NCBI GenBank assembly: GCA_937907435.1
Contig: CALCIA010000245.1
Coordinates: 1-25,074, forward strand
Origin: an uncultured Actinomycetes bacterium
GTDB lineage: Bacteria > Actinomycetota > Thermoleophilia > Solirubrobacterales > 70-9
Direction of reading: 5' to 3'
DNA length: 25,074 bases
Of this stretch, positions 11,080 to 17,371 are shown one piece after another (position 1 is the first letter of the stretch; the number at the start of each line of letters is the position of its first letter). The notes below the pieces were generated by a model. The model was not told the DNA's origin, made no database searches, and saw nothing but the letters and a program-made list of their open reading frames with translations. The position numbers and the translations under genes are program-made.

Positions 11080-11640
11080 TCATGCCATCGCCTCCGTCGG
11101 TTGGGGTTCGGAGATCGTCACCTGGTCCACCCCGTCGGCCTCCTCGAGGCGGACGTTCACCCGCTCCTCGCGCGCCGTCGGCAGGTTCTTGCCGACGTAG
11201 TCGGGGCGGATCGGCAGCTCGCGGTGCCCGCGATCGCAGAGGACGGCGAGCTGGACGCGCTGCGGGCGGCCGTAGTCGAAGAGCGCCTCGATCGCGGCGC
11301 GGACGGTGCGGCCGGTGAAGAGGACGTCGTCGACGAGGACGACGGTGCGGCCGGCGAGGTCGAAGTCGATGTGGGAGGCGTGGACGACCGGCTGCCGGGC
11401 GGGCGACTGGGCGCCGACGTCGTCGCGGTAGAAGCTGATGTCGATGTCGCCGATCGGCAGGTCTGTCCCGATCAACTCGCTGAGGATGGTGTGAAGGCGG
11501 CGGGCCAGCACCGCACCCCTGGTGTGGATGCCAAGGAGGGCGAGCCCCGCGGGCTCCGGGTTCTTCTCGGCGATCTCGTGGGCGATCCGCCGCAGCGTTC
11601 GCCTCAGGTCCTCGTGCTCGAGGACGACCTTCTCACTCAC
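11080..11640 (-). CDS. pyrR: PyrR regulator / uracil phosphoribosyltransferase
   Basis: PyrR binds UMP (or UTP) and a specific mRNA hairpin to shut off pyr expression; many members also have uracil phosphoribosyltransferase activity. The 186-residue protein carries the PRPP-binding loop TVVLVDDVLFTGRT (99-112), the LLGIHTRGAVLARRL segment and the PyrR-type DISFYRDD (67-74), DRGHRELPIRPDYVGKN. The start is GTG at 11640, preceded by AGGAAGG 9 nt upstream. It is the first gene of the operon, and its own leader contains a PyrR-binding hairpin covering that ribosome-binding site, so the operon is probably autoregulated. Confidence 0.96.
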   Translation of the reverse strand: MSEKVVLEHEDLRRTLRRIAHEIAEKNPEPAGLALLGIHTRGAVLARRLHTILSELIGTDLPIGDIDISFYRDDVGAQSPARQPVVHASHIDFDLAGRTVVLVDDVLFTGRTVRAAIEALFDYGRPQRVQLAVLCDRGHRELPIRPDYVGKNLPTAREERVNVRLEEADGVDQVTISEPQPTEAMA

Positions 11641-11648
11641 TTGTGGCT

Positions 11649-11681
11649 TCCTTCCTGGCCTCTCTGGACCCGGTTAAAGGA
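11649..11681 (-). promoter_or_regulatory. PyrR-binding RNA element over the pyrR ribosome-binding site
   Basis: The leader RNA reads GGUCCAGAGAGGCC (11670-11657), matching the PyrR recognition consensus (UCCnGnGAGGY). It folds as a short upper stem GGUC/GGCC with the hexaloop CAGAGA, an internal loop, and a lower stem UCCUUU (11681-11676) with GAAGGA (11654-11649). The lower stem includes the pyrR Shine-Dalgarno sequence AGGAAGG (11656-11650). There is no U-run terminator, so control is predicted to be translational, as known for mycobacterial PyrR, rather than by attenuation as in Bacillus. Confidence 0.85.
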
Positions 11682-11717
11682 CGACCTCACGGTAGCAAGG
11701 GCAGCGGCGGGTCCTCG

Positions 11718-12698
11718 TCACGGGGCGCTGTTCGGCATCTCGTCTGATCCGCTGCGCTCGCGGGCTCCGTTGGGGATCAGCTCCGGCGGGCCCTTCTCCG
11801 GAAGGGGGATCACGATCTGGTCGAAATCGCGGGGGGCGACGCAGTCGGGGAAGACCTCACGGGCCTCGTCGAGCACCTTGCCGACGTGGTAGCGGGCGGA
11901 GATGTGGACGAGGGCGAGCATCGTCACGTGCGCCTCGGCGGCGACCGCGGCGGCCTGCCCGACCGTCGAGTGGCCGGTTTCCGCCGCCCGCTGGGCGTCC
12001 TCCTCGGCGAAGCTGGCGTCGTGGATGAGCAGCTCGGCGTCGGCCGCGGCGGCGACGGTCTGCGGCGAGGGTGCGGTGTCGCCGGTGACGACGACGATCC
12101 GGCCGTCGCGCGCCTCCCCCATCACCTGGGCCGGCGTCACCGTCCCCTGCGACCCCTCGACCTCCTCACCGCGCTGCAATCGCGCGAAGTCGGGCCCTTC
12201 CCGCACGCCGAGCGCCTTCGCCGCCTCGGGGTCGAAGCGACCGGGCCGGTTGTCCTCGACCAGCGCCCAGCCCGAGGCGCGCACGTTGTGGGCGGCTTCG
12301 TAGGACTCGACCGCGTAATCGTCGTGGTCGACCCGCTCCCCCGGCCGCAGCTCCTCCAGCTCCAGCGGATACCGCAGCCGCCCGATCAGCGGCCGCAGGA
12401 TCGTGAACAGCTCCTTCAGCCCCGGCGGCCCGAACATCCGCAGCGGCGCCTCGCGATCGGTCAGGTCGTACGTTTTCAGCAGCCCGGGCAAGCCCAGCAT
12501 GTGATCGGCGTGGTAGTGCGTCAGGTAGATCTCGTCGACCTGCGTCAGCCCCAGCGACTTCTGCATCTGCCGCTGCGTGCCTTCCCCGCAGTCAAAGAGC
12601 AACCGGTCCCCGCCCCGCGCGATCAGCACCGCCGCGGTCGAGCGCCGCGCCGAAGGCGCCGACGCCCCGGTCCCCAGAAACGTCACCTCAAGGTCCAT
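11718..12698 (-). CDS. rnz: Ribonuclease Z (tRNA 3'-endonuclease)
   Basis: RNase Z cuts tRNA precursors after the discriminator base so that CCA can be added. The 326-residue metallo-beta-lactamase-fold protein begins MDLEVTFLGTGASAPSARRS, has LLFDCGEGTQRQ, the metal motif LTHYHADHMLGLPGLL (His61, His63, Asp65, His66), a further His in AAHNVRASGW, Asp in VVTGDT, and HISARY near the end. The last ~20 residues (PNGARERSGSDEMPNSAP) look disordered. The ATG at 12698 is 9 nt after a TAGCCT -10-like box. It points away from a tRNA-Arg gene whose precursor, lacking an encoded CCA, would be an RNase Z substrate. Confidence 0.95.
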   Translation of the reverse strand: MDLEVTFLGTGASAPSARRSTAAVLIARGGDRLLFDCGEGTQRQMQKSLGLTQVDEIYLTHYHADHMLGLPGLLKTYDLTDREAPLRMFGPPGLKELFTILRPLIGRLRYPLELEELRPGERVDHDDYAVESYEAAHNVRASGWALVEDNRPGRFDPEAAKALGVREGPDFARLQRGEEVEGSQGTVTPAQVMGEARDGRIVVVTGDTAPSPQTVAAAADAELLIHDASFAEEDAQRAAETGHSTVGQAAAVAAEAHVTMLALVHISARYHVGKVLDEAREVFPDCVAPRDFDQIVIPLPEKGPPELIPNGARERSGSDEMPNSAP

Positions 12699-12713
12699 GA
12701 GCGCGTGAGGCTA
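12699..12713 (-). promoter_or_regulatory. Putative near-leaderless promoter of rnz
   Basis: TAGCCT (12713-12708 on the minus strand) fits TAnnnT and ends exactly 9 nt before the rnz ATG. No Shine-Dalgarno sequence is visible. No convincing -35 box is seen; an inverted repeat (12715-12757) occupies that region and might be an operator. Confidence 0.4.
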
Positions 12714-12714
12714 C

Positions 12715-12757
12715 GCGTTCGTCGTTTGTCCCGCATACGGCAAGGAGCGACGAACGC
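12715..12757. repeat. Inverted repeat between rnz and tRNA-Arg
   Basis: GCGTTCGTCG (12715-12724) and CGACGAACGC (12748-12757) are perfect reverse complements separated by 23 nt. Inside, TTG..CCG and CGGCAA can add further pairs around CATA. The repeat lies in the divergent promoter region and overlaps the expected -35 area of rnz. It could be a regulator-binding site or a cruciform; function unknown. Confidence 0.6.
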
Positions 12758-12790
12758 ACCGCGCGCGCGGACGGCTTAAGCTGCCCGCAG

Positions 12791-12864
12791 GCGCCCGTAG
12801 CTCAGCTGGATAGAGCGCTTCCCTCCGGAGGAAGAGGCCACAGGTTCGAATCCTGTCGGGCGCG
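12791..12864 (+). tRNA. tRNA-Arg (anticodon CCG)
   Basis: A full cloverleaf can be drawn: acceptor GCGCCCG / CGGGCGC, D-arm GCTC-GAGC, anticodon stem CTTCC/GGAAG with loop CTCCGGA (anticodon CCG, reads CGG), a five-base variable loop, and T-arm ACAGG/CCTGT around TTCGAAT. The discriminator is G at 12864 and no CCA is encoded; TTGA follows at once. CGG is a common Arg codon in this GC-rich DNA. A palindromic GCTTAAGC at 12774-12781 is the most AT-rich spot upstream and may hold the -10 region. Confidence 0.97.
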
Positions 12865-13677
12865 TTGACCCTTGGGATCGAGGAGGAAGCCCTCGCCGCC
12901 GCGTGCTCGGTCGCGGTCAAGCACGGCTTGCCGTGCGGGGACGCGGAGGTCGTCTACTCGGGGAGCAACGTGCTGGTGCACCTGCTTCCCTCTCCGGTCA
13001 TCGCGCGGGTGATGAGCGGGACGGTGGCGCTGCATGACGACCCGAAGGCGTGGCTGTCCCGCGAGGTAGAGGTGACGGACTTCCTCGCCCCGACCGGACT
13101 GGCGATCCCGCCGAGCTCGATGATCGCGCCGGGGCCCTTTCGCTCGGGGGGCCTGTGGATGACCTTTGCCTCGTGGGTCGACGTCGTAGGCCTCATGGAG
13201 CCCTCGGACGCCGAGGTGCTGGGCGTCGCCCTGCGCAGCCTGCACGACGCGCTGGCGGAGTTCCCGGGGGAGCTGGGCACGATGCTCGACCTCCAACAGG
13301 ACATCGAGCGGCTGCGGCGGCAGCTGCCGCCGACCCCGCCGGTCAAAGCCCTCGGCGAGCGGCTCGTCGCCCTGACCGACACGGTCTTCGACACCTCGCT
13401 CCCGACCCAGGCGCTGCACGGGGACGCGTCGCTGAGCAACCTGCTGCACACGCCCATGGGCCTGATCTGGAACGACTTAGAGGACGTGCTGCGCGGCCCG
13501 GTCCACTGGGACGTCGCGGGCTACGTGATCGCACTGGAAGACCGCGGCGCCGACGCCGCCTTCGTCCGCCGCGCCCTCGACGCCTACGGCTGGGACCACG
13601 CGGAGGACCTCGCGCCGTTCACCGCCGCCCATGAGCTCTACGGCGAGATCTGGCGCGCGTACGCCGGGGCGGGGTGA
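12865..13677 (+). CDS. APH-family small-molecule phosphotransferase abutting tRNA-Arg
   Basis: This is a 270-residue protein of the aminoglycoside/choline/homoserine kinase fold. Its kinase motifs are LHGDASLSNLL (catalytic Asp187, Asn192) and IWNDLEDVLRGPVHWD (metal Asp204/Asp207 region); an N-lobe without a clear Gly loop precedes (SNVLVHLLPSPVIARV). The substrate cannot be told. The only start that keeps the N-lobe is TTG at 12865, the base right after the tRNA discriminator; the frame is closed by a TAG at 12811, inside the tRNA, and no ATG or GTG lies earlier. No ribosome-binding site can exist upstream outside the tRNA. Maturation of the tRNA by RNase Z would release an mRNA beginning at this codon. 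Kinase fold is firm; start and expression mode are inferred. Confidence 0.8.
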   Translation: MTLGIEEEALAAACSVAVKHGLPCGDAEVVYSGSNVLVHLLPSPVIARVMSGTVALHDDPKAWLSREVEVTDFLAPTGLAIPPSSMIAPGPFRSGGLWMTFASWVDVVGLMEPSDAEVLGVALRSLHDALAEFPGELGTMLDLQQDIERLRRQLPPTPPVKALGERLVALTDTVFDTSLPTQALHGDASLSNLLHTPMGLIWNDLEDVLRGPVHWDVAGYVIALEDRGADAAFVRRALDAYGWDHAEDLAPFTAAHELYGEIWRAYAGAG

Positions 13678-13707
13678 CCAGCCGCCGCGCCGCAGGGGCC
13701 CCTCGGT

Positions 13708-13752
13708 CGAGTTCGCAGTAATCCGCGCATAGCGCGGAGAAGTGCGAACTCG
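13708..13752. terminator. Two-tier hairpin between convergent genes
   Basis: Arms CGAGTTCGCA (13708-13717) and TGCGAACTCG (13743-13752) pair perfectly, then a 5 x 5 internal loop (GTAAT opposite AGAAG, which can add two A-U pairs), then CCGCGC / GCGCGG around the triloop ATA. It lies between the phosphotransferase (plus) and hydrolase (minus) stops and works equally on both strands. No T-run follows, as usual for high-GC Actinomycetota. A bidirectional terminator is the simplest reading. Confidence 0.6.
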
Positions 13753-13762
13753 CCTGTCCGTC

Positions 13763-14677
13763 CTAGCGGCCGCTGAGGCGGGCGCGCCATTCGGCGCCGT
13801 CGAATTCCGCCGGCTCGGTGTCGTCGAGGAAGCGTTGGAGGACGGCGGCGAAGCGGCCGGGGCTCTCCAGTTGGGGGATGTGGCCGGCGTCGGGGAAGAC
13901 CTCGAGGCGGCTGCCGGGCAGCTGGGCGTGGGCGGCGCGGCCGTGGGCGACGGGGATGATCGGGTCGCGCTCGCCCCAGACGATCAGCATCGGCAGGGAC
14001 TCGGCGAGGTAGAGGCGATCGAGGGCGGCGACCCGCTGGCCGTCGGTGCCGACCACGGCGTGGAGGGTCGAGAGGAAGGCCTTGCGGCGGTCGGTGTCGG
14101 AAAGGGATGAGTAAGCCCGGCCGACCTCGGCCAGGTCGATGTTCGGGCGCAGCCCGACCTTCCCGAGCGCCCCGGAGAGCCAGCCGCCGGCGACCGAGCC
14201 GGGACCCGCCGTGGCGCGGATGAAGAGGTCGGCACCGGGCAGCGCCGCGGCGCGGAGGATCGCCCCCACCTCGGGCCCGAGGCCGCCGCTGGAGACCAGC
14301 ACCAGCCGTTCCACCAGCTCCGGGAACTGGTAGGCGAACTGGAGGGCGACGCCGCCGCCGAGGCTGTGGCCGACCAGCGTGGCACGGTCGTGGCCGAGCG
14401 ACACCATCAGGTCGCGCAGTCCGCTCGCCAGGCTGCCGAGGCTGTAGTCGCCGCCGCCCGGCTCCGAATCGCCGTGGCCGGGGAAGTCGGGCGCGACCAC
14501 GGTGTTGTGGAGCGCCAGCGGCTCGATCACCGGATCCCAGTTGCGTGCCGTCCCGGCCATGCCGTGGATCAGCAGGAGCAGCGGGCCCTCGCCGGCCCGC
14601 AGGTAGCTGACCGAGCGGCCGTGGACGGAGGCCGTCTGAACGGTCGAGAAGCTTGCATCGATCGGTGGCACGGTCAC
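13763..14677 (-). CDS. Alpha/beta-hydrolase
   Basis: The product is a serine hydrolase of the alpha/beta fold, up to 304 residues. The nucleophile is Ser105 in VGHSLGGG, the acid Asp238 in WGERDPIIP and the base His266 in DAGHIPQLE; the oxyanion region is LLIHGMAGTARNWD, followed by DFPGHGDSEP. A helical cap spans about 135-220. The motifs are shared by esterases, C-C hydrolases (MhpC/BphD-like) and haloperoxidase-like enzymes, so the substrate is open. The start may be GTG at 14677 or GTG at 14671; a TACATC box ends 7 nt before the second. The gene diverges from the membrane-anchored unknown at 14743. Confidence 0.85.
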   Translation of the reverse strand: MTVPPIDASFSTVQTASVHGRSVSYLRAGEGPLLLLIHGMAGTARNWDPVIEPLALHNTVVAPDFPGHGDSEPGGGDYSLGSLASGLRDLMVSLGHDRATLVGHSLGGGVALQFAYQFPELVERLVLVSSGGLGPEVGAILRAAALPGADLFIRATAGPGSVAGGWLSGALGKVGLRPNIDLAEVGRAYSSLSDTDRRKAFLSTLHAVVGTDGQRVAALDRLYLAESLPMLIVWGERDPIIPVAHGRAAHAQLPGSRLEVFPDAGHIPQLESPGRFAAVLQRFLDDTEPAEFDGAEWRARLSGR

Positions 14678-14727
14678 AGATGTACCCCATGGCGCGGCGG
14701 AGGGAACACCACGTCATCTGTTTTCAC

Positions 14728-14742
14728 TACTGTCGCCGACCA
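14728..14742 (+). promoter_or_regulatory. Putative near-leaderless promoter
   Basis: TACTGT (14728-14733) fits TAnnnT and ends 9 nt before the ATG at 14743. The intervening CGCCGACCA-like bases contain no Shine-Dalgarno sequence. No good -35 box is seen. Confidence 0.4.
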
Positions 14743-15588
14743 ATGAAGCTGCCGTCCTTCAATCGTTCCTCGGTCCCGGCGGACGAACGCATCCCGCGCG
14801 GCGCGATCGTCGTCGTCGCGATCGGCCTGCTCGCCACGCTGGCGGCGGCCCTGCTGACCCAGACCGGCGCCGTGAGCGGCGAAGCGGCGCACCTGGAATT
14901 CGTGCAGAAGAAGAAGATCCCGGACTCCAAGTCGGTCACCGTACCCGGCAGCAAGAACCTGAAGATGCAGCTGGTCGACGGCACCATCAAGGCGACCGGA
15001 ACGAACGTCGCGGGCTACTCGCTCTTCCGGGTCCTCTCGACGGCGAAGATCGACGCGGGCGCGCGGATCGGCGGCGAACTACTCTGCTCGATCCACGCGC
15101 CCCGGACGGGCACGCTGATCGCCCAGAGCTCCAACGGCCTGCGGATGCTCTACCCGCGCTCCTCCGAACAGGGCGTGTCGGGCCAGGAAGTCCCGAACAC
15201 GGTCCTCGCGAAGTTCGCCTCCCACGGTCTTCTGCTGGCCGTGCTGGAAGAAATCACCGAAGACATGCCGGAAAGCTTCACCACGATCCAAGGCGTCAAG
15301 GTCGGCTGGCCCGAATACGAAGAAGGCACCGAGCACATCCTCTTCCACCTGCCGCACGGCAAAGCGGAACGGACCGTCGAACTGCCCTTCTACACGATCT
15401 GGAAATCGCAGAAGGCCCCCGCGGCGCAGATCGCCTGCACCCTGACGACCAAGCTGGGGAAAGCGACGGTGGAAACCGAAGGCTCGCTGCCCCACGTCTC
15501 GCCGCCGATCGACGAAGAAGCCGAAGAACTGAAACAGGAAGAACGCGAAGAAGCCGAAGAATCGGGGGAAGAAGCGGAAGGCGAATAG
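14743..15588 (+). CDS. Membrane-anchored protein of unknown function with acidic C-terminal tail
   Basis: I do not recognise the family. The 281-residue protein has a short charged N-terminus (MKLPSFNRSSVPADERIPRG), one hydrophobic segment at about 21-44 (AIVVVAIGLLATLAAALLTQ) that would act as signal anchor, then an outside domain rich in beta-type sequence with Cys pairs possible (LLCSIHAP, IACTLTT), and a final ~25 residues made mostly of Glu (EEAEELKQEEREEAEE). Of about 32 Glu codons, all but one are GAA, whereas neighbours use mainly GAG, so the gene is a codon-usage outlier. The frame runs upstream to 14653, but the ATG at 14743 fits the promoter and the topology better. Confidence 0.75.
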   Translation: MKLPSFNRSSVPADERIPRGAIVVVAIGLLATLAAALLTQTGAVSGEAAHLEFVQKKKIPDSKSVTVPGSKNLKMQLVDGTIKATGTNVAGYSLFRVLSTAKIDAGARIGGELLCSIHAPRTGTLIAQSSNGLRMLYPRSSEQGVSGQEVPNTVLAKFASHGLLLAVLEEITEDMPESFTTIQGVKVGWPEYEEGTEHILFHLPHGKAERTVELPFYTIWKSQKAPAAQIACTLTTKLGKATVETEGSLPHVSPPIDEEAEELKQEEREEAEESGEEAEGE

Positions 15589-15602
15589 CCCTCTGCCGCG
15601 CG

Positions 15603-16379
15603 CTACGCCGTCGGCGCGACCAACAGCTCCGGCCCTTCGGCCATCCCTTTCCCGACCTTGTTGAGCGCCGGATTGGCGGGCGCGCCGGCCATCCGCGCCG
15701 GGTCGAGCGGCCCGCACAGCGCGATCGCCTCCTCAGTCGACAGCCGCGGGTCGAGCCAGGCCGCCTCCGCCTCGGCGCTCGGCAGGATCGCGGGCATCCG
15801 GTCGTGGACCGGCTTGACCACCGCGTTCGGCGTCGTCGTGATCAGCGTGGCGCTGTAGAGGAAGCCGTCGGGGTCGACGCCGCGCTCCTCCGGGTCGTCC
15901 CACTCCTTGCGCGTGCAGAGGCCGGCGAAGGCGAACGGCTCGCCGCCGTCCACGGTGAAGCGCCACGGCTGGCGCGGCTGCTTCGGATCCTCCGCCTTCA
16001 TCCACTCGTAGAAGCCGTCGGCGACGATCAGGCAGCGGTGGCGAAACTTGCCGACCAGCGGCCCGTAGGCGCGGCTTTTCGTCAGGTTCTCTTTTTTCGC
16101 GTTGATCATCCGATAACCGACCTTCAGGTCCTTGGACCAGACCGGGATCAGGCCCCAGCGCATCAGCCGCGCCTCGCGCTCGCCGTCCTCCGCCTCCTTC
16201 TCGTCAGGTGAGGAGCGGACGACGAGCACCTCCTGAGTCGGCGCGACGTTGAAGCGGCCCATGCCCGGGGGGTTGTCCTCGCCCCCGCCTTTGGCTTCCA
16301 GCGCCTTCTCCAGTTCGACCTGGAAGCGGTCGGCGATCTTCTTCGTGTCCTTGGTGGTGACGGTGAAGCGCCCGCACAT
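15603..16379 (-). CDS. SRAP-domain protein (YedK/HMCES-like abasic-site DNA-protein crosslinker)
   Basis: SRAP proteins shield abasic sites in single-stranded DNA by a covalent thiazolidine bond through Cys2. All catalytic residues are present: Cys2 in MCGRFT, Asn44 in RFNVAPTQ, Glu125 in GFYEW and His191 in HDRMPAIL; WGLIPVW and INAKKE complete the family pattern. At 258 residues it is slightly long, with an acidic insert (SSPDEKEAEDGEREA) near 56-70. The ATG overlaps the stop of the upstream epimerase as TGATG with GAGGTG ahead of it, so it is translated as the last gene of a sugar-nucleotide cluster, an unusual setting. No LexA-type box is seen nearby. Confidence 0.93.
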   Translation of the reverse strand: MCGRFTVTTKDTKKIADRFQVELEKALEAKGGGEDNPPGMGRFNVAPTQEVLVVRSSPDEKEAEDGEREARLMRWGLIPVWSKDLKVGYRMINAKKENLTKSRAYGPLVGKFRHRCLIVADGFYEWMKAEDPKQPRQPWRFTVDGGEPFAFAGLCTRKEWDDPEERGVDPDGFLYSATLITTTPNAVVKPVHDRMPAILPSAEAEAAWLDPRLSTEEAIALCGPLDPARMAGAPANPALNKVGKGMAEGPELLVAPTA

Positions 16380-17371
16380 CAGGGACGCACCTCCTCATGC
16401 TCGCGGTACCACTCCACCGTACGCCCCAGGCCGGTCCGCAGATCGACCCTCGGCGCCCAGCCGGTGAGCTCGCGGAGCTTGGTCGAGTCGAGGTACTGGT
16501 CGAGGATCTCGCCCGGCGGCAGGCCGGGCCCGTATTCGGGCTCGACCTCTCCCCCGCCCACCGCGGCGATCAGGTCGACGACCTCGCGCACCGAGTGCGG
16601 CTGGTCGCCACCCGCGTTGAAGGCCTCGCCCGCGGCGCCCTCCCCGTCGAGCGCGCCGGCGATCGCCAGGTACGCCGAGATCGCGTCGTCGACGTGGAGG
16701 AAGTCGCGCCGCGGGGCCCCGTCGGAGCGGATCCGCGGCGCCCGCCGGTCGGCCACCGCGATCGCCGTCTCCGGCACCAGCCGGGTGAAGTTGAGGTCAC
16801 CGCCGCCGTAGACGTTGGCGAAGCGGCTGACCGCGAGCGGCAGCCCCCACTCCCGCGCCAGCCCGCGCGCCATCACGTCGGCGGCCGCCTTCGAGGAGTC
16901 GTAGGGATGGTCGGCGCGCAGCGGGAAGTCCTCGCGGTAAGGGAGCTCCGGCGCGGTGCCGTAGGCCTTGTCGGAGGAGGCGAAGACGACCTTGCCGACC
17001 TCCGCCTCGCGGCACGTCATGAAGACGTTCCAGGAGCCGCGGACGTTGACATCGACGGTCTCGTGCGGGCAGCGGCGGGCGACGCCGACGATCGTCTGCG
17101 CGGCGAGGTGGAAGACCGAGTCGCACCCGGCCACCGCGCCGGCGACGCTCTCGCCGTCCAGCAGGTCCGCCTCGACCAGCTCGACCTCCTCGCGCAGACC
17201 CAACAGGTCGAGCCCCGAGGCGCGCGGCCCGCCGAGGTCGGTCTGGCGCGGCCCGGGCCGGTCGAGGACGCGGACCGCGGTCCCCGCCGCGAGCAGGCCG
17301 GCGGCAAGGTGCGAGCCGACGAATCCGTGACCGCCGGTGACGAGCGCAAGCGATCCCGCCGGGCTACCCAC
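16379..17371 (-). CDS. NAD-dependent SDR dehydratase/epimerase, probably CDP-glucose 4,6-dehydratase-like
   Basis: This extended short-chain dehydrogenase/reductase has the Rossmann loop TGGHGFVGSHL (12-22), DLLD after the third strand, FHLAAQ, FASSDKAYG, the catalytic Tyr157 and Lys161 in HPYDSSK, RFANVYGGGD and RRDFLHVDD. SSDKAYG plus DSSK resembles CDP-glucose 4,6-dehydratases, and the upstream gene makes CDP-glucose, so conversion to CDP-4-keto-6-deoxyglucose is the best guess; a 4-epimerase is possible. With GTG at 17371 it has 330 residues; GGAGG lies 9 nt upstream, and the start overlaps the rfbF stop by 8 nt. The frame extends to 17443 through a palindrome, which I do not count as coding for this gene. 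Confidence 0.85.
   Translation of the reverse strand: MGSPAGSLALVTGGHGFVGSHLAAGLLAAGTAVRVLDRPGPRQTDLGGPRASGLDLLGLREEVELVEADLLDGESVAGAVAGCDSVFHLAAQTIVGVARRCPHETVDVNVRGSWNVFMTCREAEVGKVVFASSDKAYGTAPELPYREDFPLRADHPYDSSKAAADVMARGLAREWGLPLAVSRFANVYGGGDLNFTRLVPETAIAVADRRAPRIRSDGAPRRDFLHVDDAISAYLAIAGALDGEGAAGEAFNAGGDQPHSVREVVDLIAAVGGGEVEPEYGPGLPPGEILDQYLDSTKLRELTGWAPRVDLRTGLGRTVEWYREHEEVRP

Noticed and set aside
12791..12870. tRNA-Arg 3' end as an integration (att) site with the kinase as cargo
   Set aside because: No integrase and no second copy of the tRNA 3' end are seen in the window, and the kinase has the GC and codon habits of its neighbours.
13638..14717. Second minus-strand frame over the alpha/beta hydrolase
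   Set aside because: Its product is Arg/Pro-rich without motifs, while the other frame has a complete Ser-Asp-His hydrolase.
14653..14742. N-terminal extension of the membrane protein
   Set aside because: It would overlap the start of the divergent hydrolase and place charged residues before the anchor; the ATG at 14743 has a promoter at the common 9-nt distance.
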